DNA of 64,000 nt from Streptomyces alboniger. Lineage in GTDB: Bacteria > Actinomycetota > Actinomycetes > Streptomycetales > Streptomycetaceae. The stretch lies in assembly GCF_008704395.1 (NCBI RefSeq), contig NZ_CP023695.1, positions 1,984,001 through 2,048,000 on the forward strand, given 5' to 3'. Numbering within the stretch: the first letter of the stretch is position 1; each line of letters begins with the position of its first letter. The notes under the pieces were generated by a model. It was given only the letters and a program-made list of their open reading frames with translations, was not told where the DNA came from and did no database searches. Both the position numbers and the translations under genes were made by a program. This document shows positions 38,738 through 48,134 of the stretch, piece after piece.

Positions 38738-38902
38738 TCAGTTCCAGTAGTCGAGCCGCAGGATGCCCGCCGCCAGACACATCACGGCGGCGATCGACAG
38801 CAGCGTGATCAGGCTCTTGGGCATCCCCTGCTTGACGAAGGAGATGATGCCGCCGATCAGGAAGAGACCGACGACGATGAGGATGGTGTTGAGGCCCGTC
38901 AT
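38738..38902 (-). CDS. 54-aa two-helix membrane protein in the his operon
   Basis: Encodes 54 aa: [20 protein letters not shown] then a short [10 protein letters not shown] loop, a second helix ([18 protein letters not shown]) and RLDYWN at the end. Both helices are clear. It lies between hisB (stop 3 nt upstream) and hisH, on the same strand, and is probably co-transcribed. It is below usual gene-length cut-offs. No function is known; its place in the his operon is its main clue. Confidence 0.8.
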   Translation of the reverse strand: MTGLNTILIVVGLFLIGGIISFVKQGMPKSLITLLSIAAVMCLAAGILRLDYWN

Positions 38903-38905
38903 CGG

Positions 38906-39499
38906 TTACAGCGCGCCCTTCGTGGAGGGAAGGATGCCCGCCGCGCGCGGGTCGCGCTCGGAGGCGTACCGCAGGGCGCGGGCCAGGGCCTTGAACTGGC
39001 ACTCCACGATGTGGTGGGCGTTGCGGCCGTAGGGCACGTGGACGTGCAGGGCGATCTGCGCCTGGGCGACGAAGGACTCCAGGATGTGCCGGGTCATCGT
39101 CGTGTCGTACTCGCCGATCATCGGCGCCATCTTCTCGGGCTCGGTGTGCACGAGGTACGGGCGGCCGCTCAGGTCGACCGTCACCTGGGCCAGCGACTCG
39201 TCCAGCGGGACCGTGCAGTTGCCGAAGCGGTAGATGCCCACCTTGTCGCCGAGGGCCTGCTTGAAGGCGGCGCCGAGCGCGAGCGCGGTGTCCTCGATGG
39301 TGTGGTGGGAGTCGATGTGCAGGTCGCCCTCGGTCTTGACCGTGAGGTCGAACAGGCCGTGGCGGCCGAGCTGGTCGAGCATGTGGTCGTAGAAGCCGAC
39401 CCCGGTCGACACGTCGACCTTGCCGCTGCCGTCGAGATCGATCTCAACGACGACGGAAGTCTCCTTGGTGGTCCGTTCGACCCGTCCTACGCGGCTCAT
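38906..39499 (-). CDS. hisB: Imidazoleglycerol-phosphate dehydratase
   Basis: Encodes 197 aa. It dehydrates imidazole glycerol phosphate to imidazole acetol phosphate. Two manganese-binding HH motifs are intact: [12 protein letters not shown] and [37 protein letters not shown] is also typical. It is monofunctional, with no phosphatase domain. The start overlaps the hisC stop (ATGA). Confidence 0.98.
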   Translation of the reverse strand: MSRVGRVERTTKETSVVVEIDLDGSGKVDVSTGVGFYDHMLDQLGRHGLFDLTVKTEGDLHIDSHHTIEDTALALGAAFKQALGDKVGIYRFGNCTVPLDESLAQVTVDLSGRPYLVHTEPEKMAPMIGEYDTTMTRHILESFVAQAQIALHVHVPYGRNAHHIVECQFKALARALRYASERDPRAAGILPSTKGAL

Positions 39500-40617
39500 G
39501 CGTCCTGCTCCTTCTTGAGTTCGCGTACCGCATCGAGGAACGCGTCGTTTTCGTCGGGGGTTCCGGCGGTGACCCGCAGCCATCCCGGTACGCCGTTGTC
39601 CCGGACCAGGACGCCCCGGTCGAGGATCTTTTGCCACACCTCATGAGCAGCCCCTTCGCCTTCGAATCGCCCGAACTGCACGAAGTTGGCGTCGGAGTCC
39701 GTCACCTCGTAGCCCGTCGCGCGCAGCTCGGCGACGAGCCGGTCGCGCTCCGCCTTGAGCTGCTCGACGTATCCCAGGAGCGTGTCCGTGTGCTCCAGGG
39801 CCGCGAGCGCGGTGGCCTGGGTGACGGCCGAGAGGTGGTACGGCAGGCGCACCAGCTGTACGGCGTCGACGACGGCCGGGTGGGCGGCGAGGTAGCCGAG
39901 GCGCAGACCGGCCGCGCCGAACGCCTTCGACATGGTCCGCGAGACGACGAGGTGGGGCCGCCCCTCGATCAGGGGGAGCAGGGAGTCGCCGTGGCTGAAC
40001 TCGACGTACGCCTCGTCCACCACGACGATGGACGGCTTCGCGGCCTGTGCGGCGTCGTACAGCGCGAGGACCGTCTCGGCCGGAACGGTGTTGCCCGTGG
40101 GGTTGTTGGGCGTCGTGATGAAGACGACGTCCGGCCGGTGCTCGGCGATGGCCTTCGTGGCCGCCTCGGCGTCGATCGTGAAGTCGTCGTGGCGCGGTCC
40201 CGGGATCCAGTCCGTGCCGGTGCCGCGCGCGATCAGGCCGTGCATCGAGTACGACGGCTCGAAGCCGATGGCCGTCCTGCCGGGCCCGCCGAAGGTCTGG
40301 AGGAGCTGCTGGATGACCTCGTTGGAGCCGTTGGCCGCCCAGACGTTGGCGAGCGTGACCTCGTGACCGCCGGTGCGGGTGAGGTAGCGCGCCAGCTCGG
40401 TGCGCAGCTCGACCGCGTCCCGGTCGGGGTAGCGGTTGAGGTCGCGGGCGGCCTCGCGGACCCGCTCCGCGATGCGCTCGACGAGCGGCTCGGGGAGCGG
40501 GTAGGGGTTCTCGTTGGTGTTCAGGCGGACGGGTACGTCGAGCTGGGGCGCGCCGTAGGGGGACTTGCCGCGCAGCTCGTCGCGGACGGGGAGGTCGTCG
40601 ATGCGTACGTCGCTCAC
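39496..40617 (-). CDS. hisC: Histidinol-phosphate aminotransferase
   Basis: Encodes 373 aa. PLP-dependent enzyme converting imidazole acetol phosphate to histidinol phosphate. The PLP Lys is in [29 protein letters not shown] and the C-terminal [10 protein letters not shown] with substrate-carboxylate-binding Arg are present. GTG start overlaps the hisD stop (GTGA). Confidence 0.98.
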   Translation of the reverse strand: MSDVRIDDLPVRDELRGKSPYGAPQLDVPVRLNTNENPYPLPEPLVERIAERVREAARDLNRYPDRDAVELRTELARYLTRTGGHEVTLANVWAANGSNEVIQQLLQTFGGPGRTAIGFEPSYSMHGLIARGTGTDWIPGPRHDDFTIDAEAATKAIAEHRPDVVFITTPNNPTGNTVPAETVLALYDAAQAAKPSIVVVDEAYVEFSHGDSLLPLIEGRPHLVVSRTMSKAFGAAGLRLGYLAAHPAVVDAVQLVRLPYHLSAVTQATALAALEHTDTLLGYVEQLKAERDRLVAELRATGYEVTDSDANFVQFGRFEGEGAAHEVWQKILDRGVLVRDNGVPGWLRVTAGTPDENDAFLDAVRELKKEQDA

Positions 40618-41936
40618 TGGCCCGGCACCTTCCATCCGAACCTCGCCTTGATCGCCGCGCCGTGGGCGGGCAGGTCCTCCGCCTCGGCGAGCGTCACCAC
40701 GTGGTGCGCGACGTCCGCGAGGGCCTCGCGCGTGTAGTCGACGATGTGGATGCCGCGCAGGAAGGACTGGACGGACAGCCCCGAGGAGTGGCAGGCGCAG
40801 CCGCCGGTCGGCAGGACGTGGTTGGAACCCGCGCAGTAGTCGCCGAGGGAGACGGGCGCCCAGGGACCGACGAAGATCGCGCCCGCGTTCTTGACGCGGT
40901 CCGCGACGGCGGCGGCGTCGGCGGTCTGGATCTCCAGGTGCTCGGCGCCGTACGCGTCGACGACCCGCAGGCCCTCCGCCAGGCCGTCGACCAGGACGAT
41001 CGCGGACTGGCGACCGCTCAGCGCCGGGACGATCCGGTCCTCGACGTGCTTGGTCGCGGCGACCTGCGGCGCAAGCTCCTTCTCGACCGCGTCCGCGAGC
41101 GCCACGGAGTCCGTGACGAGGACCGCGGCCGCGAGCGGGTCGTGCTCGGCCTGGCTGATCAGGTCGGACGCGACGTGCGCCGGGTCGGCGGTGTCGTCGG
41201 CGAGGACCGCGATCTCGGTCGGGCCCGCCTCGGTGTCGATGCCGATGCGTCCGGTGAAGTACCGCTTGGCGGCGGCGACCCAGATGTTGCCCGGCCCCGT
41301 GACCATGTTCGCGGGGGCGCAGGTCTCGGTGCCGTAGGCGAACATCGCGACGGCCTGGGCCCCGCCGACCGCGTACACCTCGTCGATGCCGAGCAGCGCG
41401 CAGGCGGCGAGGATCGTCGGGTGCGGGAGGCCGCCGAAGTCGGCCTGCGGCGGGGACGCGAGCGCCATCGACGCGACGCCCGCCTCCTGCGCCGGGACCG
41501 CGTTCATGATCACGGAGGAGGGGTAGACGGACCGGCCGCCGGGGGCGTAGAGCCCGACGCGCTCGACCGGGACCCACTTCTCGGTGACCTTGCCGCCGGG
41601 GACGACCTGCACGGTGTGCGGGGCGCGGCGCTGCTCGCGGTGGACGGTGCGGGCGCGGCGGATCGACTCCTCCAGCGCCTCGCGCACGACGGGGTCGAGA
41701 CCGGCCAGGGCCTCCTTGAGGGCGGAGGCGGGAACCCGGACCTGGTCGAGCCGCACTCCGTCGAATTTCTCCGCGTACTCGATCAGCGCCGCGTCGCCGC
41801 GATGATGCACGTCTTCGCAGATGGGACGCACCTTCTCCAGGGCGGCCGCGACGTCGAAGTCGGCACGGGGCAGCAGGGCGCGCAGGGCGGGGCCCTCGGG
41901 GAGGGCGTCGCCGCGCAGATCGATTCGAGAGATCAC
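40614..41936 (-). CDS. hisD: Histidinol dehydrogenase
   Basis: Encodes 440 aa. It oxidises histidinol to histidine in two NAD-dependent steps. The zinc-binding and catalytic regions are [56 protein letters not shown] and [13 protein letters not shown] 41936 starts the his operon (hisD-C-B-small-H-priA-ridA-F). A stretch of 163 nt separates it from the divergent membrane-protein gene and should hold both promoters. Confidence 0.98.
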   Translation of the reverse strand: MISRIDLRGDALPEGPALRALLPRADFDVAAALEKVRPICEDVHHRGDAALIEYAEKFDGVRLDQVRVPASALKEALAGLDPVVREALEESIRRARTVHREQRRAPHTVQVVPGGKVTEKWVPVERVGLYAPGGRSVYPSSVIMNAVPAQEAGVASMALASPPQADFGGLPHPTILAACALLGIDEVYAVGGAQAVAMFAYGTETCAPANMVTGPGNIWVAAAKRYFTGRIGIDTEAGPTEIAVLADDTADPAHVASDLISQAEHDPLAAAVLVTDSVALADAVEKELAPQVAATKHVEDRIVPALSGRQSAIVLVDGLAEGLRVVDAYGAEHLEIQTADAAAVADRVKNAGAIFVGPWAPVSLGDYCAGSNHVLPTGGCACHSSGLSVQSFLRGIHIVDYTREALADVAHHVVTLAEAEDLPAHGAAIKARFGWKVPGQ

Positions 41937-42099
41937 ATGGCCAATTCTCTCAGACCTTCTTTCGACCCCGGTCGCCCGTATCACTGGCTGATATGGATCC
42001 CGGAAGACGCCGTTCACCACTAGCGTTCAGCCGGTCACAGAGCGGGCATGAAACAGGTGTACGAGGCAAGAGTGCACGGCGGACGGGGAGGACAGGCAA

Positions 42100-43674
42100 G
42101 TGGTCGACGACGCGGGCGCCGGAGACCCGCCGGACGGGCTGACCGCCGCGGAGATCGGCATGTGGCAGGCCTTCCGCAACGGCAGCGTCTACGACCTCAG
42201 ATCGGGCGACGCGGCGGTGGACGATCCGCACGGCGGGCACCCCTGGGGTCCCGAGCGCAGTGTGCGGGCGCGCATCGTGTGCTGGCTGCTGCTCGACGGG
42301 CCGCCGGCGCTCGCGGGCCGGGTCTCCTCGCTGAAGCTGGCGGGCGTGCAGATCACGGACGTGCTCGATCTCGCGGGCGGGACGGTCGTGCCGTACACGG
42401 AGATGAAGCACTGCCGCTTCGAGAAGGAGGTCGTGCTCCCCGAGTCCCGCTTCGCCACGCTGCGGCTCGTCGACTGCTCGATCCCGCGCATCGAGGCGGC
42501 CCGGCTGCACACGGAGGGCGATCTGCACCTGCCGCGCTGCCGGGTCCACAACGGCATCCGCCTCACCGACGCCCAGATCGGCACGGACCTGCTCCTGAAC
42601 CAGGCGGTGGTCTACCGCGACCGGCGCGGCCGCTCGATCACCGGTGACGGCCTCGCCGTCGGGCAGGACCTCCAGGCCGAGATGATGGAGTCGCACGGCG
42701 AACTGAGCCTGCGCGGCGCGAAGATCGGCGTCTCGCTGAGCCTGCGCGGCAGCAGGCTCATCAACCAGTACGGGCGGCACGCGTTCAACGCCCCGCAGCT
42801 GACGGTCGAGCGCACGCTGTATCTGACCCCGGCCGCCGTCGGCAATCCGCCGCAGACCAGTGGCATGACGCCGGCGCGCGGCACGCGCGTGCAGCGCTTC
42901 GAGTGCGAGGGCGGCATCCGTCTGGACGACGGCCGGTTCGGCGACGCCATCGACTTCGCGCAGGCCCGCTTCGTGCTCCAGAACGACCAGGAGATCTCGC
43001 TGCGCCGCGTCCAGACGCCCGAGCTGCGCTTCCTCGGCGAGGCGCCGCAGCGCGGCAAGGTCGTCCTGTCCGGCGCCAAGGTCGTCAACCTCATCGACAA
43101 GGCGGCCAGCTGGCCCGGGCCCGGCGGCCTCCAGATGGGCGGCTTCACCTACGAGAACCTCGTCCCGCTGGGCAGTTTCCCGCTCTCCCAACGGCTGAGC
43201 TGGGTGGCGGCCGCGACCGCCGAGTACAACCCCGAGCCGTACGAGAAACTGGCCGCCGTCCTGCGCAACGGCGGCGAGGACGCCGACGCCCGCGAGGTCC
43301 TCCTCGCCAAGCAGCGCCGGCGCCGCGAGACGCTGCCGCTGGCGGCGAAGCTGTGGGGGTACGCGCAGGACTGGACGGTCGCGTACGGCTACCGCCCCGG
43401 CCGCGCGGCGGTCTGGATGGCCGTGCTGTGGGCGATCAGCGCGGTGGCGTTCTCGCACGCGGACCACCCGGCGATCAAACCGGGCGAACACCCGCACTGG
43501 AACCCGGCGCTCTTCTCCCTCGACCTGCTGCTGCCCGTGATCAACCTCGGCCAGGACAGCTACTGGCAGCTGCGCGGCGGCTGGCAGTGGTTCTCGACGG
43601 CGCTGATCCTGCTCGGCTGGGTCCTGGCGACGACGGTAGCGGCGGGCGCGACACGGCTGCTGCGGCGCAACTGA
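42100..43674 (+). CDS. Membrane-tethered beta-helix-like repeat protein
   Basis: Encodes 524 aa. The N-terminal ~380 residues are irregular repeats such as LKLAGVQITDVLDLAGG, LRLVDCSIPRIEAARLHTEGDLHL and LSLRGAKIGVSLSLRGSRL, spaced about 20 residues apart and likely stacked as a beta-helix. Two to three membrane helices lie in the last ~110 residues. Similar proteins are often called membrane-associated oxidoreductase, but I see no NAD/FAD fold or redox Cys motif. GTG 42100 has GGAGGACAGG upstream. Function unknown. Confidence 0.8.
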   Translation: MVDDAGAGDPPDGLTAAEIGMWQAFRNGSVYDLRSGDAAVDDPHGGHPWGPERSVRARIVCWLLLDGPPALAGRVSSLKLAGVQITDVLDLAGGTVVPYTEMKHCRFEKEVVLPESRFATLRLVDCSIPRIEAARLHTEGDLHLPRCRVHNGIRLTDAQIGTDLLLNQAVVYRDRRGRSITGDGLAVGQDLQAEMMESHGELSLRGAKIGVSLSLRGSRLINQYGRHAFNAPQLTVERTLYLTPAAVGNPPQTSGMTPARGTRVQRFECEGGIRLDDGRFGDAIDFAQARFVLQNDQEISLRRVQTPELRFLGEAPQRGKVVLSGAKVVNLIDKAASWPGPGGLQMGGFTYENLVPLGSFPLSQRLSWVAAATAEYNPEPYEKLAAVLRNGGEDADAREVLLAKQRRRRETLPLAAKLWGYAQDWTVAYGYRPGRAAVWMAVLWAISAVAFSHADHPAIKPGEHPHWNPALFSLDLLLPVINLGQDSYWQLRGGWQWFSTALILLGWVLATTVAAGATRLLRRN

Positions 43675-43970
43675 GGGGGGCGGCTGGGGGCGGGCCTGTG
43701 ACCCCGGCGGGGGCCAGGCGGGGCGGACCACCCGGGCCGGGGCCCCCCGAAGGGCGCGGACGGCGCCCCTGGCGGGGCCCGCGCCCTGTGCAGGCTCCGG
43801 TCTCGGGCCGGTTCTGGGTGGTGGAAGGCCGCCGCTGAACCGTTATCCGGCCACAGGCAACCTTCCCCGCCCTTTGACCGTCATCCCTGCGCAACCAACA
43901 ATTGAGCAACCACGACGGTGACCGGTCCCCGCGCGCGAGCGGCGCCGGTTGAGGCGCAAAGGAGGGCACG
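43675..43970. other. Intergenic region with a candidate promoter
   Basis: A 296-nt GC-rich gap. TTGACC at 43875 with a loosely -10-like CAACAA 17 nt on is the best promoter candidate. The first part is G/C-rich with several short self-complementary runs (GGCGCCCC types). No gene was found. Confidence 0.45.
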
Positions 43971-44978
43971 GTGCTGCGTGCCTTCATCCGTACCGCCCGC
44001 ATGGTCCGGCACACCCCGCGGCTCGCCGCCGGGCTGCCGCCGGACGAGGAAGTACTCCTCGACGTGCCCGACGAGCGGCTCGCCCCCGCACTCGTCGCCG
44101 CGGGCCGGGGCGACCACGGCCCGGCGGCCAAGCTGCTCGCCACCACCCGCGAGGCCGCCGAGTGGGAGAACCGCGACCGCTACACCACCCGGCTCGCCGC
44201 CTTCGCCCGCTCCCGCCCCGAGTGGTTCGACGACTGGCTCTGCGCGTCCCCGCACGACCCGGACGCCCTGCTCGTCAAGGCCGAGCTGGCCGTCGTCCGC
44301 GGCTGGGAGTCCCCGGCCCGCGCCGAGCTGCTGCGCGAGATGGGCCCGCTGCTCACCGCCGCCGCCGAGGCCGACCCGCGCGACCCGGTGCCGTGGCGGA
44401 TAGCCCTCGACCACGCGCGCGGCACACACGCCTCGCACACCGCCTTCGAACAGCTGTGGGAGGAGGCGGTGCGCCGCTCCTCGTACCACTACGGCTGCCA
44501 CGCCTCGGCCCTCCAGTACCTCTCCGCCGCCTGGTACGGCTCGCACCGCGAGTGCTTCGACTTCGCCGAGCGCGCCGCCTCCGACGCGCTGCCCGGCTCG
44601 TTGATACAGGTCCTTCCGGCGCGGGCCGCCTTCGCCTACCTCACCAGCCCCTCGCATTCCCTGGGCATCCCGCGCGAGCGCCTGGACGCGGCGGCCGACC
44701 TCGCGATCGGTCTCTCCCGGGAGTACGAGGCCGCCGACCCCTGGCCCGCCGAGGTCCGCAACCTCCTCACGTACGTGCTGGTCCGCCTGGAGCGCTGGGA
44801 CGACGCCCTCGAACAGCTGCGCCTGATCGGCCCGTACGCCACGTCCTTCCCCTGGGACCGGATGGCCGACGATCCACTCGGCCAGTTCCTGGAACTGCGC
44901 GACGGCGTACGCATCGAAGTGGCGTCGATGACCCCGCTGCGGCCGCCGCGCGGACCCGTCCGCTCCGACGAGCATTAG
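43971..44978 (+). CDS. Helical (TPR-like) cytosolic protein
   Basis: Encodes 335 aa. Alpha-helical throughout, with repeated patterns such as DALLVKAELAVVRGWESPARAELL and RALDHARG-type helices typical of TPR/Sel1-like solenoids. No catalytic motif or signal peptide was seen. GTG 43971 has AAAGGAGGG 4 nt upstream, the strongest ribosome binding site in this part. It lies 11 nt before the Lon-domain gene and is likely co-transcribed. Function unknown. Confidence 0.8.
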   Translation: MLRAFIRTARMVRHTPRLAAGLPPDEEVLLDVPDERLAPALVAAGRGDHGPAAKLLATTREAAEWENRDRYTTRLAAFARSRPEWFDDWLCASPHDPDALLVKAELAVVRGWESPARAELLREMGPLLTAAAEADPRDPVPWRIALDHARGTHASHTAFEQLWEEAVRRSSYHYGCHASALQYLSAAWYGSHRECFDFAERAASDALPGSLIQVLPARAAFAYLTSPSHSLGIPRERLDAAADLAIGLSREYEAADPWPAEVRNLLTYVLVRLERWDDALEQLRLIGPYATSFPWDRMADDPLGQFLELRDGVRIEVASMTPLRPPRGPVRSDEH

Positions 44979-44989
44979 GCTTGCCGGTC

Positions 44990-45727
44990 GTGACCACCCG
45001 GCTTCCGCTCTTTCCGCTCAACTCGGTGCTGTTCCCCGGCCTCGTCCTGCCGCTGAACGTCTTCGAGGAGCGATATCGCGCCATGATGCGCGACCTGCTC
45101 AAGACCCCCGAGGAGGAGCAGCGCCAGTTCGCCGTCGTCGCCATCCGCGACGGCCTGGAGGTGGCGCCCAGCGCTCCCGGCCTCCCCGACCAGACGGCGG
45201 CGCCCGAGCACGGGCCCGCCGCGGGCTTCGGCGACGATCCGCTCAAGGCTTTCCACACCGTGGGCTGCGTGGCGGACGCGGCGACGATCAGGGAGCGCGC
45301 CGACGGCGGCTTCGAGGTGCTCGCCACCGGCACGACGCGGGTGCGGATCCACTCGGTCGACGCCTCGGGCGCGTTCCTCACCGCGGAGGTCGAGGAGGTG
45401 CCGGAGGAGCCGGGCGAGGGGGCGGGCACGCTCGCGGAGGGCGTCCTGCGCGCCTTCCGCGCCTACCAGAAGCGGCTGGCCGGAGCGCGGGAGCGTTCAC
45501 TGACGACGGGGGCCGAGCTGCCGGACGAGCCGTCCGTGGTGTCGTACCTGGTCGCCGCGGCGGCCGTCCTCGACACCCCGACCAAGCAGCGGCTCCTGGA
45601 GGCGCCGGACACCGCGGCACGGCTGCGGGACGAGCTGAAACTGCTGCGCGCGGAGACCGCGATCATCCGTAATCTGCCCTCGCTGCCCGCGACGGAACTG
45701 ACGCGCGGGACGACCAGCCTCAACTGA
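44990..45727 (+). CDS. Lon N-terminal (LAN) domain protein
   Basis: Encodes 245 aa. It has only the substrate-binding domain of the Lon protease: LPLFPLNSVLFPGLVLPLNVFEERYRAMM at the start, then GCVADAATIRERADGGFEVLATGTTRVRI. The AAA+ and protease domains are absent. Such stand-alone LAN proteins may bind unfolded peptides. GTG 44990 lies 11 nt after the previous stop, with only a weak ribosome binding site, so coupling is likely. Confidence 0.9.
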   Translation: MTTRLPLFPLNSVLFPGLVLPLNVFEERYRAMMRDLLKTPEEEQRQFAVVAIRDGLEVAPSAPGLPDQTAAPEHGPAAGFGDDPLKAFHTVGCVADAATIRERADGGFEVLATGTTRVRIHSVDASGAFLTAEVEEVPEEPGEGAGTLAEGVLRAFRAYQKRLAGARERSLTTGAELPDEPSVVSYLVAAAAVLDTPTKQRLLEAPDTAARLRDELKLLRAETAIIRNLPSLPATELTRGTTSLN

Positions 45728-45757
45728 CGTACGCCCTGAGCACGTAAGGCGAACACC

Positions 45758-46255
45758 TTGGCGAAGAAGCAGAAGAAACAGGCGGCCGGCACCCCGGCGA
45801 CGGTGGCGCTCACCGCGGTCGGCACCGCCTTCACGGTCCACGCCTACGAGCACGACCCCGCCCATCCCTCGTACGGCGAGGAGGCCGCCGAGGCGATGGG
45901 TGTCTCCCCCGACCGGGTCTTCAAGACGCTCGTCGCCGAGGTCGACGGCGAACTGACCGTCGCCGTCGTCCCCGTCGCGGGCACCCTGGACCTGAAGGCG
46001 CTGGCCGCCGCGGTGTCCGGCAAGCGCGCGGTGATGGCCGATCCGGCGGCCGCGGAGCGCACGACGGGCTATGTGCGCGGCGGCATCTCCCCGCTCGGCC
46101 AGCGCAAGAGGCTGCGCACGGTCCTGGACGACTCGGCGTCGGCGCACGCCACGATCTGCGTCTCGGCGGGCCGCAGGGGGCTGGAGGTCGAGCTGGCGCC
46201 GGGCGACCTGGCGGAACTCACGGGAGCGGTGCTGGCGCCGATCGGCAGGGCCTGA
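45758..46255 (+). CDS. ybaK: Cys-tRNA deacylase (YbaK/EbsC)
   Basis: Encodes 165 aa. It hydrolyses mischarged Cys-tRNA(Pro) (editing in trans). The fold is shown by PSYGEEAAEAMGVSPDRVFKTLVAEVDGELTVAVVPVAGTLDLKALA and TTGYVRGGISPLGQRKRL, which includes the conserved Lys and Gly-rich loop. A TTG start at 45758 is used, with AAGGCG upstream. The basic N-terminus (AKKQKKQ) is typical of the Streptomyces form. It follows the Lon-domain gene by 30 nt. Confidence 0.92.
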   Translation: MAKKQKKQAAGTPATVALTAVGTAFTVHAYEHDPAHPSYGEEAAEAMGVSPDRVFKTLVAEVDGELTVAVVPVAGTLDLKALAAAVSGKRAVMADPAAAERTTGYVRGGISPLGQRKRLRTVLDDSASAHATICVSAGRRGLEVELAPGDLAELTGAVLAPIGRA

Positions 46256-46336
46256 AGCTCCCCTCGCCACGGCGTCCTTCTCGCGGCCTCTCACGACCGA
46301 CGTGAAAGTGCCCTCGACACCCGGGCGGGGCGGGAC

Positions 46337-46342
46337 TAGTAA
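46337..46342 (+). promoter_or_regulatory. Candidate -10 box for the bL37 gene
   Basis: TAGTAA lies 8 nt before the ATG at 46351. CTCGAC, 18 nt upstream of it, could be the -35. The start point would fall at or within 2 nt of the ATG, so the mRNA could be leaderless; a weak AAGG also lies just before the ATG. Confidence 0.35.
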
Positions 46343-46350
46343 CCCAAGGC

Positions 46351-46425
46351 ATGTCGAAGAAGACGCGCATGCGGAAGTGGCGGGCGAAGAAGCGCAAGGC
46401 CAACCACGGGAAACGCCCCGCCTAG
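46351..46425 (+). CDS. Ribosomal protein bL37 (24 aa)
   Basis: Encodes 24 aa: MSKKTRMRKWRAKKRK then ANHGKRPA, extremely basic. From memory, the mycobacterial large-subunit protein bL37 found by cryo-EM ends KANHGKRPNA. The shared (K)ANHGKRP end and identical length make homology very likely. It would bind 23S rRNA in the large subunit. The gene is far below normal detection limits and is often unannotated. It lies 96 nt after the YbaK gene. Confidence 0.88.
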   Translation: MSKKTRMRKWRAKKRKANHGKRPA

Positions 46426-46462
46426 CCCCGCACAGTCCCGGCTTGGCCCCGCTTGGCCCCGC

Positions 46463-47107
46463 TCAGGGGACCCGCTCCTCGTAGGGCACCGCGTACGGCT
46501 CCGGGTCCCGCGGCCCGAACAGCCCGGTGAGGCCGAGGTGGACGGCCAGCGCGGCCACCGGCCAGGCGAGGAGCGTGCCCTTGGCCTTGAGTTCCACGGG
46601 GGCGTTGAAGACCACGCCCTTGCCGACGGCCTTGGCGTGCGCGACGACGTCCGTGTCGGGGCCGAACAGGGCCCCGGCCTTCCAGGCCAGCAGGGCACCC
46701 AGCAGGCTGCCCAGCGCGAGGGCCACCACCATCGGGACGCCCCCGCTCCTGCGCACCAGGAAGGCGGCCACGCCGCTGACGAGTCCGAAGCCGAGCGCGA
46801 ACAGAGTGAACGTTCCGTCGACACCGATCGCCTGCTCGCCCTCGGTGTCCTTGAGGTACACCGCCTCGCCGTCCGAGATGAGCGGGATGCGCGGCGCGAA
46901 CCCGAGCCACAGCGCACCGAGCACCAAGCCGCTGAGAGCCACCACGACCAAGATCGCTGCGGCTTGCAGCAGTTCCTTCTTCATGCCGGGCCCATCCTCC
47001 TCGTGGCCGTGAGGAGGCATCGCCCCCCACGGCTGCGCGGGTGCCTGCCAGGGGTCGCTCGCGGGTCGGTCGTGCGGCGGTTGGGAGGGAGTCAGCGGTG
47101 CGGTCAC
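46463..47107 (-). CDS. Four-helix membrane protein, hypothetical
   Basis: Encodes 214 aa from GTG 47107. A Pro-rich cytoplasmic N-terminus (TAPLTPSQPPHDRPASDPWQ) leads to about four membrane helices. An extracytoplasmic loop carries APRIPLISDGEAVYLKDTEGEQA. The Pro-rich stretch has the right codon bias to be real; ATG 46984 (AGGAGG 11 nt upstream) would give a shorter 173-aa form. I do not recognise the family. Confidence 0.7.
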   Translation of the reverse strand: MTAPLTPSQPPHDRPASDPWQAPAQPWGAMPPHGHEEDGPGMKKELLQAAAILVVVALSGLVLGALWLGFAPRIPLISDGEAVYLKDTEGEQAIGVDGTFTLFALGFGLVSGVAAFLVRRSGGVPMVVALALGSLLGALLAWKAGALFGPDTDVVAHAKAVGKGVVFNAPVELKAKGTLLAWPVAALAVHLGLTGLFGPRDPEPYAVPYEERVP

Positions 47108-47194
47108 CCACACATCGTGCCAGGCCTACCCCTCTCCCGGCCGCCGCCCCTCACCGAAGCGCCGCGCGCCACCCCTTTTCGATGGTGCGCCGCG

Positions 47195-48019
47195 TCAGCG
47201 GACGGCGGCCCGGCGGTACGCCCAGGTGGCCACGGCGAGCGAGGCGACACCGACCCCCGCGCAGACCGCCAGATCGAGGGCGACGACGGCCCAGTCGGGG
47301 TTCGGCCCGAACGTACGGGCGAAGGCCTCCACGCCGTACGTGGAAGGCAGCAGGTCTCGCGCGTACTGAAGCAGTGTCGGCATCCGCTCGGCCGGGAGCA
47401 CGCCGAGGAGCAGCGCCGCGGACATGCCCATCTGGCCGAGCAGCGTGGCCAGTTCGGGCCGGGGCGCGAGCAGACCGAGCGCGGCGCCGAGCCCCGCGAG
47501 GGCGGCCCCCGCGAGCGGGATCACCGCGGCGAGCACCCACAGGTGCGTGAGCGGCAGGCCGAAGAGCCCGCAGCCGACGATCGCCGTGACGAGGGTGCCG
47601 GGGACCGTGAAGGAGGCGTACGCGGCCGCGGCGCCCAGCACCACGGCGGCGGGCGGCACGGGCAGCGTGGCGTAGTGGTCGAGCCCGCCGTCGGCGCGGA
47701 GCTGCCCGAAGTACTGCGCGAGCAGGTTGAGCGCGACGAACGCGACGACGAGCACGGAGGACCCGGCCACGACGGCACGGGCCTCGCCGCCGCCGTCCAC
47801 GACGCCGCGCATCAGGATCATGATGCCGACGGACTGGAAGGTCGCCACGAAGAGCAGCGGTATCCGCGCGACCCGCGCGCGGGAGAGCTGGGCGCGGTAG
47901 ACGGCGGAGAGCGCCGGGAACAGCCGGGCCCGTGGGCCGAGCGCCGCGGGGCCCTCGACGCCCTGCTCCGCGTGCGCGCTGTCGGCCCGCACGGCAGCTT
48001 CCAAAGGAACCGCGCTCAC
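47195..48019 (-). CDS. ABC-2 type transporter permease
   Basis: Encodes 274 aa, with about six membrane helices and a charged cytoplasmic N-terminus (RLFPALSAVYRAQLSRARVARIP). This is the permease half of an ABC-2 exporter of the drug-resistance (DrrB) type. The ATPase gene lies upstream, 115 nt away on the same strand. Substrate unknown; export of a lipid-like or antibiotic compound is common for the group. Confidence 0.9.
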   Translation of the reverse strand: MSAVPLEAAVRADSAHAEQGVEGPAALGPRARLFPALSAVYRAQLSRARVARIPLLFVATFQSVGIMILMRGVVDGGGEARAVVAGSSVLVVAFVALNLLAQYFGQLRADGGLDHYATLPVPPAAVVLGAAAAYASFTVPGTLVTAIVGCGLFGLPLTHLWVLAAVIPLAGAALAGLGAALGLLAPRPELATLLGQMGMSAALLLGVLPAERMPTLLQYARDLLPSTYGVEAFARTFGPNPDWAVVALDLAVCAGVGVASLAVATWAYRRAAVR

Positions 48020-48134
48020 CGAACGCCCCTCCTGGTCAGATCCCGGTCCTTACACACACCACTCACATCGGAGGCGATACGGCCCCGTCCGACCCGGCCC
48101 CTCGAACCCGGCCCCCGCAAGCCCTCAACATGAG

